Shown here: positions 12,194-23,706 of the stretch, in pieces
Position numbering within the stretch: position 1 is the first letter of the stretch
How the letters are laid out: every line of letters starts with the position of its first letter
Assembly (NCBI GenBank): GCA_029531795.1
Contig: JAPEIS010000011.1
Span: 2,108,001 to 2,172,000 of the forward strand
Reading direction: 5' to 3'
Length of the DNA: 64,000 nt
Origin: Sclerotinia nivalis
Taxonomy: Eukaryota; Ascomycota; Leotiomycetes; Helotiales; Sclerotiniaceae
The notes under the pieces: model-generated
The model's database searches: none
Told to the model about the DNA's origin: nothing
What the model saw: only the letters and a program-made list of their open reading frames with translations
Program-made: the position numbers and the translations under genes

Positions 12194-14154
12194 CTACAAC
12201 TTGGGCTTGGGCATCATGCTCCTCTCTTTCACAATCCTAGCTCCTTCATTTCTTAACTCAAACTTCTTAACCTTTCCACTACCCGTCTTTGGAGTATCCA
12301 TCTCCAATCCTTCTTCTCCAAACCAAAATACATGGTGGGGTGCCTTATGCCACCCTAATTCTTTTCTAGTCCAATCTCTTATTTCTGCATCTGATAACTT
12401 CTTTTTGACTGCCGCCGAATCTTCTCGCACATCAAGGAAGGCGCCAACAACTTCTCCATATTTGCGATCTGGAATGCCTACTACTATAGCTCGAGAAATG
12501 GCAGGGTGGGCGTCGAGACGAGTTTCGATTTCGAGGGGATATATATTTTCACCGCCTGGGGAATGGTTAATTTTCTGCTGACATCCTATCATTAAATGAT
12601 AACTTGCCTCGAATAATAATATCCTTGAAACGTCCAGTGATAGAGCAATATCCTCTTTCGTCGAACGATGCTTCATCACCTGTTTTTAACCACAAGATTC
12701 CATCTTGATCTCTCACCATTACTTCTGCTGTCTTCTCTTCGTTGTTCCAATATCCTTTCTGCAGAGAATATCCAGATATGCAAAGCTCTCCTCTTGCGCC
12801 TTGTGGAACGATATTTCCATCTCGATCGATGATTTTCGCACGAAGATGTGGAAGAATCTGTCCAACAGTCGTTAGACGCGTGTCGATAGTATCGTAAGTA
12901 TAGGCGTTGAAGCAAGTTGGTGAAGTTTCCGTCAAACCTATCAACTTTGTCAATTCACGCTCGTCTACCATTGATGATCCTAACTTACCATAACTAGATG
13001 TATATTCTCGCATATTCAACTCCGTCAATAATCTCTTCATTAGAGGTCTCGGTACTGGTGCACCTGCTATTATTCCCGTTCTCAAATTGTCGCAATTGAA
13101 ACCCTCTGGTCGTGGTAGACTCAGAATTTCCTCAAACATGGTTGGGACACCATGGAGTGCAGTACACTTCTCATCCGACACCGCCCGCAGTACCGCAGAA
13201 GCATCGAAGGTTTCCGCTGGAAGAATGATTTTCGCGCCATGCGTTATGATTGCTAAGACACCCAGTACCAAGCCGAAACAGTGGAAAAGTGGTGGTGGAC
13301 AACATAAAATATCTCCGGATGTGAACGCCAGACGGTCGCCGATTGAGTTGGCATTATTGACTAAATTACTGTGAAAGGCTGTCAGAAAGAGCTTTTTTTT
13401 GTTGGCTCGACCACATGAGGTAGTACTTACAAGTGTGTAAGCATTGCTGCCTTGGGACTTCCTGTCGATCCACTGGTGAACTGTAAGTTCACGATATCGT
13501 CTGGCTTGACCATCCTCTTTACTCTCTCAAATTCCTCCATTGAACTTGTTCGACCTTGAAGTTTCAGTCCATCGTAGTTCATGAAACCATCTCGGGATCC
13601 CCTCAATATCACCACTCTGTCCAAAGCTTCAGAATTTCCGTTTTCTCTTGGTAATGGTCCTAATTCTGAAATAAGTCTTTCAGTACTCTGCTTTCCAATT
13701 TTTGGTACGGTGAACAAGATTCGACAACCTAACATTCATCAGCGTCAATCTTCGAAACCTCACAAATCATCTTACCGGCATGTTTCAGCCCGTTCTTCGC
13801 CTCTTGCGTTGTATAAGTATTATTCAAAACCACCAGTATACATCCAATATAAGCCGCGGCGAAGAAAACAGAAATGTACTCCGCGCAGTTACCCGCCAAT
13901 ATCCCAATTCTATCACCCGATTTTATACCCAACGACAACAGACCACGAGCCACAGCAACACTCTCCTCCTGTAACGTTCCATACGACCATCTCGTTCCCA
14001 AAGACGGACACACTAAACATTCATATCCAGCACGAAGTCTCGTTTGTTGATCAAGAAGATCCCCAAGAGTAAGTTCCAATAACGGAGGACTTGAAGCGCC
14101 CTGAACAATAGACAAACGAGGAGTTTCAGTCTCGACTTCGTACAGAGATTGCAT
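12194..14154 (-). CDS. AMP-dependent acyl-CoA synthetase (ACSF2/FadD-like)
   Basis: ANL-superfamily adenylating enzyme that activates a carboxylic acid to acyl-AMP and then acyl-CoA. Five exons (14154-13776, 13728-13431, 13368-12989, 12937-12608, 12555-12194) give 582 residues. Core motifs in order: A3 loop FTSGSTGSPKAAMLTH, PPPLFHCFG, YGLTETSP (A5, read across a 51-base in-frame intron), TGD, and RGGENIYPLEIE. The A10 Lys lies in TPKTGSGKVKKFE near the C-terminus. The last intron uses a GC donor (GCAAGT) and normal AG acceptor. The C-terminal tripeptide PKL is a weak match to a peroxisomal PTS1, so peroxisomal location is possible but unproven. Medium-chain fatty or aryl acids are plausible substrates. 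Confidence 0.92.
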
Positions 14155-17100
14155 TGTGAAAGAAAGAAAAGGCTAGAAATCTACAGACGGAAATGTAAGT
14201 ACATACGAAAACAGAAGAATAGATCAAAAAGATCAGATAAGATAATAATCAAACCGAGATACATGCAGGACCCAGATAGCCATCCATCCCTGATGAGACC
14301 CATGGTAGGAAAAAGCGGTACGCGTCGTGCATTGGCATGACTAAATTTTCATCGGGAGAATTTGCATTTGGATTTGGAAGGTCGGGAGAAGTGGGACTAT
14401 TGATCGCTGTACAGTCTTCCTGGTACACGCAAATTCCCACATGTCAAATGCATGGGCATCTTGTGACGTAACGAGACAGAGATCCATTGCATCCTATTCT
14501 AGCTAGGATAAAGCAGGTTTAGCAGGGTATGTATGGAGATGGTTTGGTGTGAAGCTGCGTAAACTGACAGATCAACACCATCTTAAATTGAGCAGCTTCT
14601 TGATGTGGAAATAATCAATGATAGCCTGTATGTGAGCACGAAGAGTCTTTACTTCAAGGAAACCTTCCAACATGGGCAGTATCTCATGCCACTCAGCAAA
14701 AAGAAACACAGAGACCTCCAACAACCCATCATATCATCCACGAAAAAGCTCTTTCCTCCACCGCACTCGGCTCTGTTTAAAACAATGCTGCATATGGATC
14801 ATCGCTCATGCCGTAATTAAAACCAACCAGTGGGATAAAACGTCCCGAAAAAGTTACAATACCTCTCTTTAATTCGTCCAATTTATCTTTTGTCACAAAA
14901 AGAAACACCCCACCAGCTCTCCATCTTTTTTTCTCCTTCACCTAATCCCGGAGTAGCAAGCAGTTCCATCCATCTGCGTCCATAAAAAAAGATAGAAAAG
15001 TCAAAGCGGGGCGTGAAATTTTTTATCTGATTAGATTGATTGATAAGATTAGTCGTTACGAAAGTTATCCACTTTGTTGCATTAGCCGCGTTCGGCTGGA
15101 ATAAATCTGGAAAATAATTATCAGATTGAAAATCCACAATCTCGGAGGGGGTGTTCATTTAGTGAGTGGGGATTCGTTTTTGATGGGATTAAGGTGAATA
15201 AATAAAAAAGGTAGGGGTTGCCCCTGCCCCTGATTTTAGCCGGGCTAAAATTATGGCTGGAATTTTTGGGCCGGGATTTTGTATCTTGAATGGTGTGCAA
15301 GATGCAAGATGCAAGATGATTATGAGGGTGGTGATGTGTTTAGCCTAAGGTGGTTTTGGAAGCTTGCTAATTATACAAAGCTGTCAACATGTTCGGCTTT
15401 AGGCACTAGGCTTGGTGTGCACTGTGGGTGGCTCGTGGAATAGATGAGAATCTGTCTTCTTTTTGCGGTCAGGATTTGTTGTTGAAAAATTGATGAAATG
15501 GAAGTTTTACATCATTGTGTAAGATTACTGTTTTGAGTATGGCTTTCACAGTTTGTTCAGTTACTAATATGCTTAATTATGGAAGGTTCCAAGGTTTCCT
15601 TTGATTATTAGCTGTTTTTTGTGGTGCAAAATCATAATATTTGAGGGAGCACAGGTCAGCAGGCCTTTGAAGATATCTCCCACAGATTGTCCAGGCTCCG
15701 CATATGAAAGGGATAAATTGAGGAGGAAAGCACTGGGATGGAAGTACAACATCAGTCACAATTGAGAGGTCTTTAGAGCTGGCATTGCAGCTGTGGGAGC
15801 GGGATGTGGTTTAAAGAATGCTTTGTTCGCGATATATGTGAATATTGAGAGCTTTTCTTATGCTCATGAATGAATGATTAGTTATGGCTCATGGTTAGAA
15901 TCTCCTTTGGGACTAAATATTTTTATGCACTCTTCTCTTTCAGCAAGGCTTCTATCACTCAAAGTCATTCCTTTCTTTCTTTCTTCTCAATTAATTCTTA
16001 ATGCAGTTTGGATTAATTTCACGTCAAGCTCTCTGTTTCCTTTGCAAGTCCGGTGCTATGCAGGCATCTCTTAAAGAATTCCCGTAAAGTTTGGTAAATA
16101 CAATATCAAAACATCCAAGAGATGAAGAGAAGTTCATTGAGTTGCAAAATTATCCTGCACCAGCATCTCGACAATAAAGATGAATCCTCTCTTACTTAAA
16201 ACCCTTGCCATCGACCTAGAACTCATATCATGCCATTGCCATTGCCTTCTCAGAAGCCAGACTACACCACCATCTATGCCCACACGAGTCGAGCATGTGT
16301 ATTCATATTGATTCAACCTGTGTATTCTGCCCAAGCATCATATCCAGAAAGACCATCCCAATCTATCTGACCGGCGTTAACGGCGAAAACTGTCATCGAG
16401 AATATTCAATCCTCCGCGTGTCAAAAACGATTTGCGAGGATTGTGAAAATTGCGGTGAGAGGCATGCAAGGCTCCGAGAGCAAATGGGTTGGAGTTAAAG
16501 GATTCAGAGAGATGGCGTCTGGGGTGGAATTGGGTTCTCTAAAGCGGGGGAATAATGATGAGAGTACGCAAGGCTGGACATGCTGAATTTGGTGGATGTA
16601 TGCTGATTCCTTAACGAAAGACAGTGATTTTATGGTTCCATCTAAGTTCTGTATGTCCATTCACATAAACTAAAACTATATCCTGAGGCTCATTCAGATA
16701 CCAAAATCCCCCGTTCATATTCACATTCACGTGAAAGTCTCAAGTTTCATTCCTGTTGGGTGTAATATATACGGTACTAGAGCGAGAGGCTTCAGCCATT
16801 AGTGATTCACTTAAATCCTCATCCAGTGACATGCAACGCTGATAAACTGCCTCGGTATACCGTACAAAATCTAAGCCTTTGTTGGATATCAAGATTCAAA
16901 TTGGCGACATTCACTCCAATAACCGTAACCTCCCATGCTAAATGACCTGCTCATGTCCTTCTCAGGTGCCTCTATATTAAGATCAAAATCTTTGCCTGGA
17001 CTTTCAACCTTCCACCTTCAACGACAACCATATCTGAAATCTTCATAACCAGAGCAACTTGAGTAAACTCTCGGCATATTCAAACGGCAAGACAACCCAC

Positions 17101-17192
17101 GAAAACCGTAATTTCTTCACGAGTTCGCTAGATTCAACCACCCAAACTCACCTCATAACTAAGTCCAAGCCTTAACCTATCAATCCCTCACA
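14155..17192. other. 3 kb gene-free stretch
   Basis: No supportable gene on either strand. It contains the synthetase promoter at its left end, a short GATGCAAGAT-type direct repeat near 15298-15318 and a CCCCTGCCCCTG tract near 15220. Short open frames (14605-14872, 14883-15158, 15577-16660) lack domains. Confidence 0.5.
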
Positions 17193-17369
17193 ATGTGTGC
17201 AAGCATGTTAACATATTTTGGCTGTGGACACGCCGGAATGCGCACCACTGATAAATGCGGAAACTACGCTCAACTCCGTCTCAGCTCAGTTGAAAGCTGC
17301 CCAAATTACAAGGCTTATCAGCAGACTCAGCCTGGAAAGTGTTTGGACCCTAAATTCAATTGTTCTTAA
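17193..17369 (+). CDS. small Cys-rich protein, 58 residues
   Basis: Open frame from ATG 17193 to TAA 17367-17369. Six cysteines in 58 residues are spaced as in the small Cys-rich cytosolic-type proteins common in filamentous ascomycetes: an N-terminal CGHAG, then DKCG, SCPNY, KCLDP and NCS. There is no signal peptide, so it is not obviously secreted. Beyond the TAA the same frame continues for 18 codons, with two more Cys, to TGA 17424-17426. This suggests that the ancestral protein was longer or that the 3' end is spliced. I do not know its function. Confidence 0.5.
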   Translation: MCASMLTYFGCGHAGMRTTDKCGNYAQLRLSSVESCPNYKAYQQTQPGKCLDPKFNCS

Positions 17370-17426
17370 GTGGAATGCGGGAAAGGGACCAGGCGGGGTA
17401 TCGTAAGGAAAGGTTGTGGAGGATGA

Positions 17427-18014
17427 TGCGAATTTGAATGGAGAGGGTGATCTGGGAGGATGAAATGGTGGAATGAGAACATAGCGGAAAGAAGCAAGGT
17501 GATGGGATTCATAAATGAGGTAATGGGCTGGAACCCATGAGTTTAATGGAGGGTAAGGGCAGTCTTTGAGGCGGGACCATCATCTTGGGGATCATAGAGC
17601 TGGAACTCTGCGAGCCTGAGAGATAGGGAATAGATCAAGACGATCATACAGCCAATATATTAATATCACAACCAGAAAGCACTAGCCTCGATGGTGTGAA
17701 GTAAAAGTAGATATGATTCGTGTGGCTCCACAATCTCCATTTCCTAAACGGACACACAACCCCACATCATATCCATATGAGAAATCCCGTTCGTTTTTTC
17801 CCTTCTCTCTTTGACTGTCATTATGGCCTGCGGTTCGTCTAATAGACCAGACTGCAACCACCACCCACTTAGGCAGAAATGCCAGGGCAAAATACGCAAA
17901 GAGAACAGATTTCTTCCTAGACAAGTATGCCCTCATTTTGAATCCCTCGACAAGGTGTACAAAAAAGCTTCGTTGCCAAAAATGTATACAAAACAACCAA
18001 AAAACAAAAAGACA
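17427..18014. other. intergenic region before tRNA
   Basis: No gene supported. Poly-T runs needed for Pol III termination of the minus-strand tRNA are present just below 18015: the plus strand shows AAAACAAAAAGA at about 18000-18012. Confidence 0.5.
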
Positions 18015-18103
18015 TGCCTACTACTGGAATCGAACCAATGATCTTAGCATCGCTGTAATATTTCACATACAAGTGCTACGCGTTACCACTGCGCCAAGCA
18101 GGC
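18015..18103 (-). tRNA. tRNA-Thr (anticodon TGT) with intron
   Basis: Reading the minus strand, a full cloverleaf can be drawn. The acceptor stem is GCCTGCT paired with AGTAGGC (one G-T wobble), with discriminator A. The D-arm is GCG/CGC around AGTGGTAA. The anticodon stem TAGCA/TGCTA is perfect, and the anticodon loop is CTTGTA..A with anticodon TGT. The T-arm is ATTGG/CCAGT around TTCGATT. A 17-base intron lies one base 3' of the anticodon, the canonical position for nuclear tRNA introns. The mature tRNA is about 72 nucleotides. Confidence 0.85.
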
Positions 18104-19388
18104 TAAGTTTTCTCTTAAATTCCTGGAAGTGGGATCGATATATAAAACTTAAAAGGCTGTGAGACAAGATGCTTTCTCTAACCCCAACGACTCTAGAAGA
18201 CCGTGATAAAGAAAAGCAATTGCTTTTACAACACCATAACGAGCTTTTTGAAGTCCCAATATCTCATAAAGCAAGATGTTAGGAAGCTTGTGTGACAATT
18301 GAAGGGCGTGGAGAAGCCGTACATTAGAGTATCTTGCCCCCCTCACGGCCGACTATAAGCTCTCTCTCTGGGACTATAAAAATCCCTTCAACAGTGATAC
18401 TACTGATTCATGAGATTAAAGTTCAATATTGGATAAAAAACCCCAACGTAGAGAATACACCTTTGTTCAAGCGACGCGGCTCCAGACGAAGAGGTTCCCT
18501 CTCCAGTAAGATTCTCGAACTGAGTTTGTGATCAAGAGACATGTGATAAGGCCTTCAAATGAGAAAGGGACATGAATATTCGTTTGTGTTTCTCCGGATT
18601 TATTTTGTTGGATGGGTTTGCCGGGAGATATCAAAATGCCCCAAATTCCGTAACTCCAGGAATACGTATAGGTATACTATGATTTCACAGTCTACTTTCA
18701 GGCTCCAATCAAATTTACCCATCCAACTCCATCCGCAAACTCATCGCTCATCCTAAGAAAACACCTCGAAAACCTAACACGAAATAAGCATCTAATAATT
18801 CCTTGCTTCGAGCAAAAATTTCTTATCAGATGGCACTACCGTTGACTACTGCATGCCATTCCCTGATGATGAATTTCACCTTCCTTGTTTCGTCTTGACT
18901 GGGCACTTTTATCCCACTTGATGACAAGGATAAAACGGAGCCAACCCACCTAAACTCCTGACAGCGGTATCGGGAAGGTGGGGGCTTGATAGGGAGACAC
19001 CTAGCTAAGACCTCCCCAGCCAAGACCTAAGTGCGTGGCATGCTTTTCATGGGTAAAGCTTGAGATGCTTGTAATGGTTGGGAATGTGAATCGTGCTGCA
19101 TGCATGCATTGTGCATCTTTCCCCAATTTCCCGAAAAACTTCTTCGAACACGAGATTTTCCAGAAGCTCGTGGCTGGATGTAGAAATAATCAAGCAAAAC
19201 AGTAAAACAATACGATGCAGAAGCTAGGAGGTAGAGTCAAAATTAAGTGGTTCGGTAGTATATACAATAGGATTTCCGAAAATCTAAGCTTCAACGGGTA
19301 TTAACACATGGCAACAGAAATTCCGCCGCAAAAATCCCCAAACGCCATCTATCATCTATTACCACAATCATCGAACCAACTTTGATAT
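18104..19388. other. gene-free stretch
   Basis: No supported gene. Short frames at 18149-18756 and 18826-19023 lack recognisable features. Confidence 0.5.
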
Positions 19389-20152
19389 TTACAGCAATGC
19401 TCTGACCATTCTGCTTGCTTGATCCTTTTCGTATAGCGAAAGAAACTTTTCGTTTTGTGTTGTGAGCGCCGCTAGATTCTGTTGGAAACATGTTAGCCAC
19501 TAGCCACGGAGTATCCGAAGAAAGAAGGAGGAAAACTTACGGAGGATGAAGCTGCAGCGCACAAGTTTTGCAACGCATCTGTAGCCTGTAATGTGTTCAA
19601 TTCCTCACTTTCATTTACGAAAGCCATACAATCCTCGTCTCCATCTAGAATTCTATCCGCCTTGAACATCTCTCCAGAAACGATAACATCCACGGCTCTT
19701 CCGTTGCCCCTCTCCTTAGCTTCCTCTACACTACCCTCAGAGAAGCCAACCCATCCTTCTTCCCGAACAATGTTAACACACCATCTAACATATTCTGCCC
19801 ACTCTTCCATACTTGGGTTTAACTCTCCTTTGGTCATCCATTCACTCAACATTCCTTCCTCACTCAAGTAATTGAGGAATGTGTATCGACAAGTTGGATC
19901 TAAACCTGTGGCGAAATCTTGCATGAAAACTGCTTCATCATTTAAGCCCTCGAGTTGCAATTCAGGAGTTTGGCTCAGGAATAAGATTGACAATGGACTC
20001 CGTCTCACAGTCGCGGTAATAGCAAGACTGAGTTGAGCAATGGAGAACTCTGTCGAAATGATGTCGTATGCGCGAATGCGATTGGTGAGATGAGGATGGG
20101 GTTGAGGAAGAGTTGGTTGGGGGCGATGGTAGCTGGGGATTTGGAGAGACAT
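19389..20152 (-). CDS. shortened SidA-like (L-ornithine/lysine N-monooxygenase) relative
   Basis: Two exons, 20152-19541 and 19478-19389, separated by a 62-base intron (GTAAGT to ACAG), encode 233 residues. The region from FMQDFATGLDP through FTFLNYL-like YTFLNYLSEEG to EEWAEYVRWC aligns by eye with the FAD-domain segment of SidA-family N-hydroxylases, which make hydroxamates for siderophores. The usual length of that family is about 450-500 residues. The expected Gly-rich FAD-binding loop is replaced by IISTEFSIAQLS, and the NADPH-binding and C-terminal parts are absent. It is therefore unlikely to be an active monooxygenase. It could be a truncated paralogue, a regulatory relic or an expressed pseudogene. 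Reading frame and intron are intact. Confidence 0.6.
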
Positions 20153-22243
20153 TTTGATTGTTTTTATTTTCCTCTTCTTTTTGTGCTGGTGGTGACTGGG
20201 TGGTTGAGGATGTCTAAGAAGTTTGAAAGGACTTTGAGGGTAATGAGGATTGCAATGGAGTGCTAGAAGTAGAGGAATGTGTGATGCTAGATGTTGCGAT
20301 CGATGAACAAACTAGTATATCAGGATATTCTGTCAAGTGAAAGTCCAGAATTGAGAAAATCAATTCAATGTAAAGCGTGGTTCGTCCGGCCAATGATAGC
20401 TGCCAACCCGGAATTGTGAAAGCGGTCAAGATAGAAATTAGTTTTAGGTAATTCGAAAATAAAGTTTGGTAAAGCAGGGGATGAATTCAACATTCAACCG
20501 CTGGGAATCGAAGAGTGGATATCGATGCCGAACCCAGAGATCGTAACCTAAGTCATGCCATTTCATGTGACAAAACCGTAACAGCATGCTACCTGCAGGA
20601 GTTCCATAGCAAAATTACTAGTAACCAATGCTCAATCCATGCCGATTTACCAATCAAATTAGGGTTTAGGTGCTAAAATTGGCATTACGTCAAATGAAAT
20701 TCAATCTGATAACCTAATCCACTCCCCAATCTTTCCGCTGTCAAGACTGCAGCTGCAAAATCCCCATCTGATAAGAATCCTTGGCTCTAAATCTTTTCCA
20801 CCATTTGTCATTTTGATTCGACGGCTTGCCACCAAAGTGATGCGGTCAGGAATCTATGCACCTTGCCAGAAATCTCTCCCGGGCCAAGCCACACCAACTT
20901 CTACTGATGGAAAAAGTACGAACCGAGGCTGGATTCATGTGAATATTTTAATGGTTCTCATCTGATAAGATTAATCATTTGCTTGCGTTGGACTATGACC
21001 CTGCCCGTTGGGGAAAATGCATGTTCCCTGTACATGCATCTGGCTCCGATGCCTGCTAATAAGCAGTGGATCCATCATCGGCCCGGCCCTCGAGAAAAAT
21101 ATGTAAAATAAAACTCAATAAAATAATCTTATATACTGATATAGTGTAATATAAGAATTAATACTAGGAATGAGCCCTTTATATAAAGCAGAGCTAGAAT
21201 ACAACAAAGTTTAAAATAATACGTTTAGCTAGATATAATTTTAGTATGATTTTAGTATTATATAATACAAGTTATAATATATGATATTATCAAAATCTTG
21301 CTTTACATTATTATATAATTCCAAAAAGCCCAGCCCTAATTGATACAAGATCCGAAAGGCTTCGGGTCGAGATTCCCAAAGAAAGGACTCACCGAATCGT
21401 AATATGGTGGGCGAACGAGGCAAGCCTTGGCAGATAATAACAGTCGGAATGCAGTGGAACATGAGATATTATGATAGACCTGACATGTGCAAGCAAAAGG
21501 ATATAAATAATCACAATGGTTAGCGCATCCAATATGTTGGAACAATAGGTCCAAATATCACCGTTGGTGGCCTCGCATTCCTCATCACGGAGCCCGGTGA
21601 GCGTCGATAGCTTTTGTCATGTCTTCAAAATCCGCACATCTACCATATGACCTGCTTTCCTGAGAACATAAAAACTGATACTATCGCCAATCAATCGACT
21701 TATCGAAAAGTTTAAGAGTGTGCAGGCAATTTTGACACTTGAGGAAATGGCCTCAAGTCACGTGAATTTTTGCGCTTTTCAGAACTATATCTACTCTCCA
21801 GCCTATCGCATCATTGTTGGTAACACCATGCAATGAATTACGAATATATCAATGCATTGAGGTGGCTTCGTAATGTATCACGGGATAGTATGATCACAGA
21901 GCCCGTTGAAGGGATCGGGGAATAGGTGGTATACGTGATTGGTAGAGTAAAGTAGAATTGAATGACTTGCCCTCGATCGTATGAATCGAGGGTGGTATAT
22001 ATAGACTAGATGGTAGCTATCTAGCCGACGAGATGCCTTGATTAGCTATGTTTCGAATGGTATCATATCAGGATCGGCTTGAAGATCGTAAGGATCGACA
22101 AGATCTAGAAGAGCCTGAACGCTAATGAGAAAGAGAAGTGTACGATGATCGTAGATCAGCAGTCATGTGATTAGGTATCGTGTGATTACACGTGACATAA
22201 TGATTATGCAAGACTTAGATATGGAACTGAACTGTCTGAACGA
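20153..22243. other. gene-free stretch with repeat remnants
   Basis: No gene supported. It includes a dispersed repeat (listed separately) and, at about 21905-22200, a segment with a TATATATAG box, a CCCTCGATcgtatgaATCGAGGG hairpin and CACGTGA motifs. That segment resembles a decayed solo LTR, but I could not define its ends. Confidence 0.4.
21230..21337. repeat. dispersed repeat, copy 2
   Basis: Diverged second copy of 595-702 in the same orientation, sharing the motif TATAATTCCAAAAAGCCC and flanking AT-rich sequence. Confidence 0.5.
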
Positions 22244-22732
22244 GTGAATGAATGCTATGCGGATGAAGACCAAAAAAGCCCAGGGGATTTGAGCAGTCTC
22301 AAAAGTCTCAATTGTGCCATCAATTTGAAGTCTGTTGGTAGTTTCAATGACATTAGCTCGTCTGAAACTGTTATTACCTCTCAAAAAAGCCCGAGAGAAT
22401 GTCCAAATAGCAGCACAACACTTGATGAACCATGTAGACCTCGCAAAAGTCACAAAAATTCGAGATGCGAATGTTATACTTGTAAGATATGTAAAGTGAA
22501 CGTAAATTTTCCAGTCCATCCATACAGTTGCATAGATATGTGTCTGGATGGCAATGAAGATCACTTGGAAGAAATGGAAGGACGACCTGTTGATTCACCC
22601 GACGTCCCTACTGACCTTATTTATGATGCTGAGATGGCATTAGATCTTGCCAAGGATCTGTGTAAGGGAAGTAAAATCAGTATGGAATCCATCAAAATGT
22701 TTTTAGATGTTGTACAACAATCGGTTGACTGA
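22244..22732 (+). CDS. hypothetical Cys-containing protein (start not found)
   Basis: Open frame of 162 codons that begins with GTG, not ATG. A real gene would need a spliced 5' exon or it is a fragment. The middle has a cysteine cluster, CECYTCKICK then CIDMC, that could bind a metal, after a Ser-rich, polar N-terminal half. The last 45 residues look like an acidic helix. No family recognised. Amino-acid composition looks protein-like, but evidence for expression is absent. Confidence 0.3.
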   Translation: MNECYADEDQKSPGDLSSLKSLNCAINLKSVGSFNDISSSETVITSQKSPRECPNSSTTLDEPCRPRKSHKNSRCECYTCKICKVNVNFPVHPYSCIDMCLDGNEDHLEEMEGRPVDSPDVPTDLIYDAEMALDLAKDLCKGSKISMESIKMFLDVVQQSVD

Positions 22733-23469
22733 AGATGGGAAGAGCGATGGCAGGAGTTGATGGAGTGGCCGAGAAAGATTTTTCTTGGTTAAAAGTTAAG
22801 TGACTGTTGAAATGGTTTGTTATATGTAATTTGTCCGTTTCTTTGGTGATATCACATCCCTTTGGAGCTAAGCATCGATATTTCAAGCCCATTTTACACA
22901 AAACATGGCATTTAATTATCATTGCTAAACGAATGAATAATTAAGCTTGTAGTTTTCCACTATCAACTATATAGTCACTTGATGAAAGTCCCACCTCCTT
23001 CAGCTAACCGTACTGTATTATTCTTGACATATTTTACCGCCTTCATTAAATTTTTCTTAATAAAACTTCCGGTGATTCGTTGATCTATTTTCAACATTGT
23101 TACGTTACTACTAGTATACATTCAGATGATTTCGCAGGCGATTCGCATATGCCATTCAGCTGTATTGCTTTCCTTTACTTATATGAGGGTCTCTATGACT
23201 CAGAAACCTCTCTTCCTTCTACGTCATGTCCTCATCAGCAGTTTACCAACTTTGATATCCTTCAGAACCAGAAACCAAAAGTTAAACTCCTACAACTCGT
23301 CTTCAACTCCTCTGAAACGCCGAAACCCGGAACTCCATTTATCCTTTCAAACTAGACCAAAGAAGTCGCTCACTTGAGGCCACTCCGCGCTCGTAACTGT
23401 GGAACAAAAAAACATTCAAAGGCATAAAGCCTACCAAGAAACAACATCACATTACCAAACTTTGCAATC
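22733..23469. other. gene-free stretch
   Basis: No supported gene. Overlapping short frames at 23080-23377 do not resemble known proteins. Confidence 0.45.
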
Positions 23470-23706
23470 ATGCTCACCATAGTCAGATGTTTGATAGGCA
23501 GGCAATCGAGATTGAGGTGGAAGAAAATAATGAGATGCACACAGCAAGGCAGCTTATCGAGGAGCAATAGGGAATTCCTCTGGCTCAACGACGTCTCATC
23601 TATGCAGGAACAGCAAATGATGGATAATAAAGATATTAAGGATTATGAGCTTCAGGCTAAAACTATACTTTATCTCGTTTTTGCTCTTCGGCGAGGATAT
23701 ATTTAA
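23470..23706 (+). pseudogene. NEDD8/ubiquitin-like relic
   Basis: The ATG frame is 78 codons, almost exactly the length of NEDD8 (Rub1). Its first 12 residues (MLTIVRCLIGRQ) and last 30 (ending LYLVFALRRGY) match the ubiquitin-like fold's first and last strands. Between about 23506 and 23618 the homologous sequence lies in another frame, where IEIEVEENNEM, a TAG, and GIPLAQRRLIYAG are readable. A one-base and a two-base loss, three bases in total, therefore scramble the centre but restore the original frame. The di-glycine tail needed for conjugation is altered to RRGY. No intron is visible. I interpret it as a decayed, possibly retro-copied, NEDD8-like gene. Confidence 0.7.

Noticed and set aside
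21905..22200. Possible solo LTR with TATA box and hairpin
   Set aside because: No TG...CA termini or target duplication could be defined, so it is mentioned only inside the gene-free region entry.
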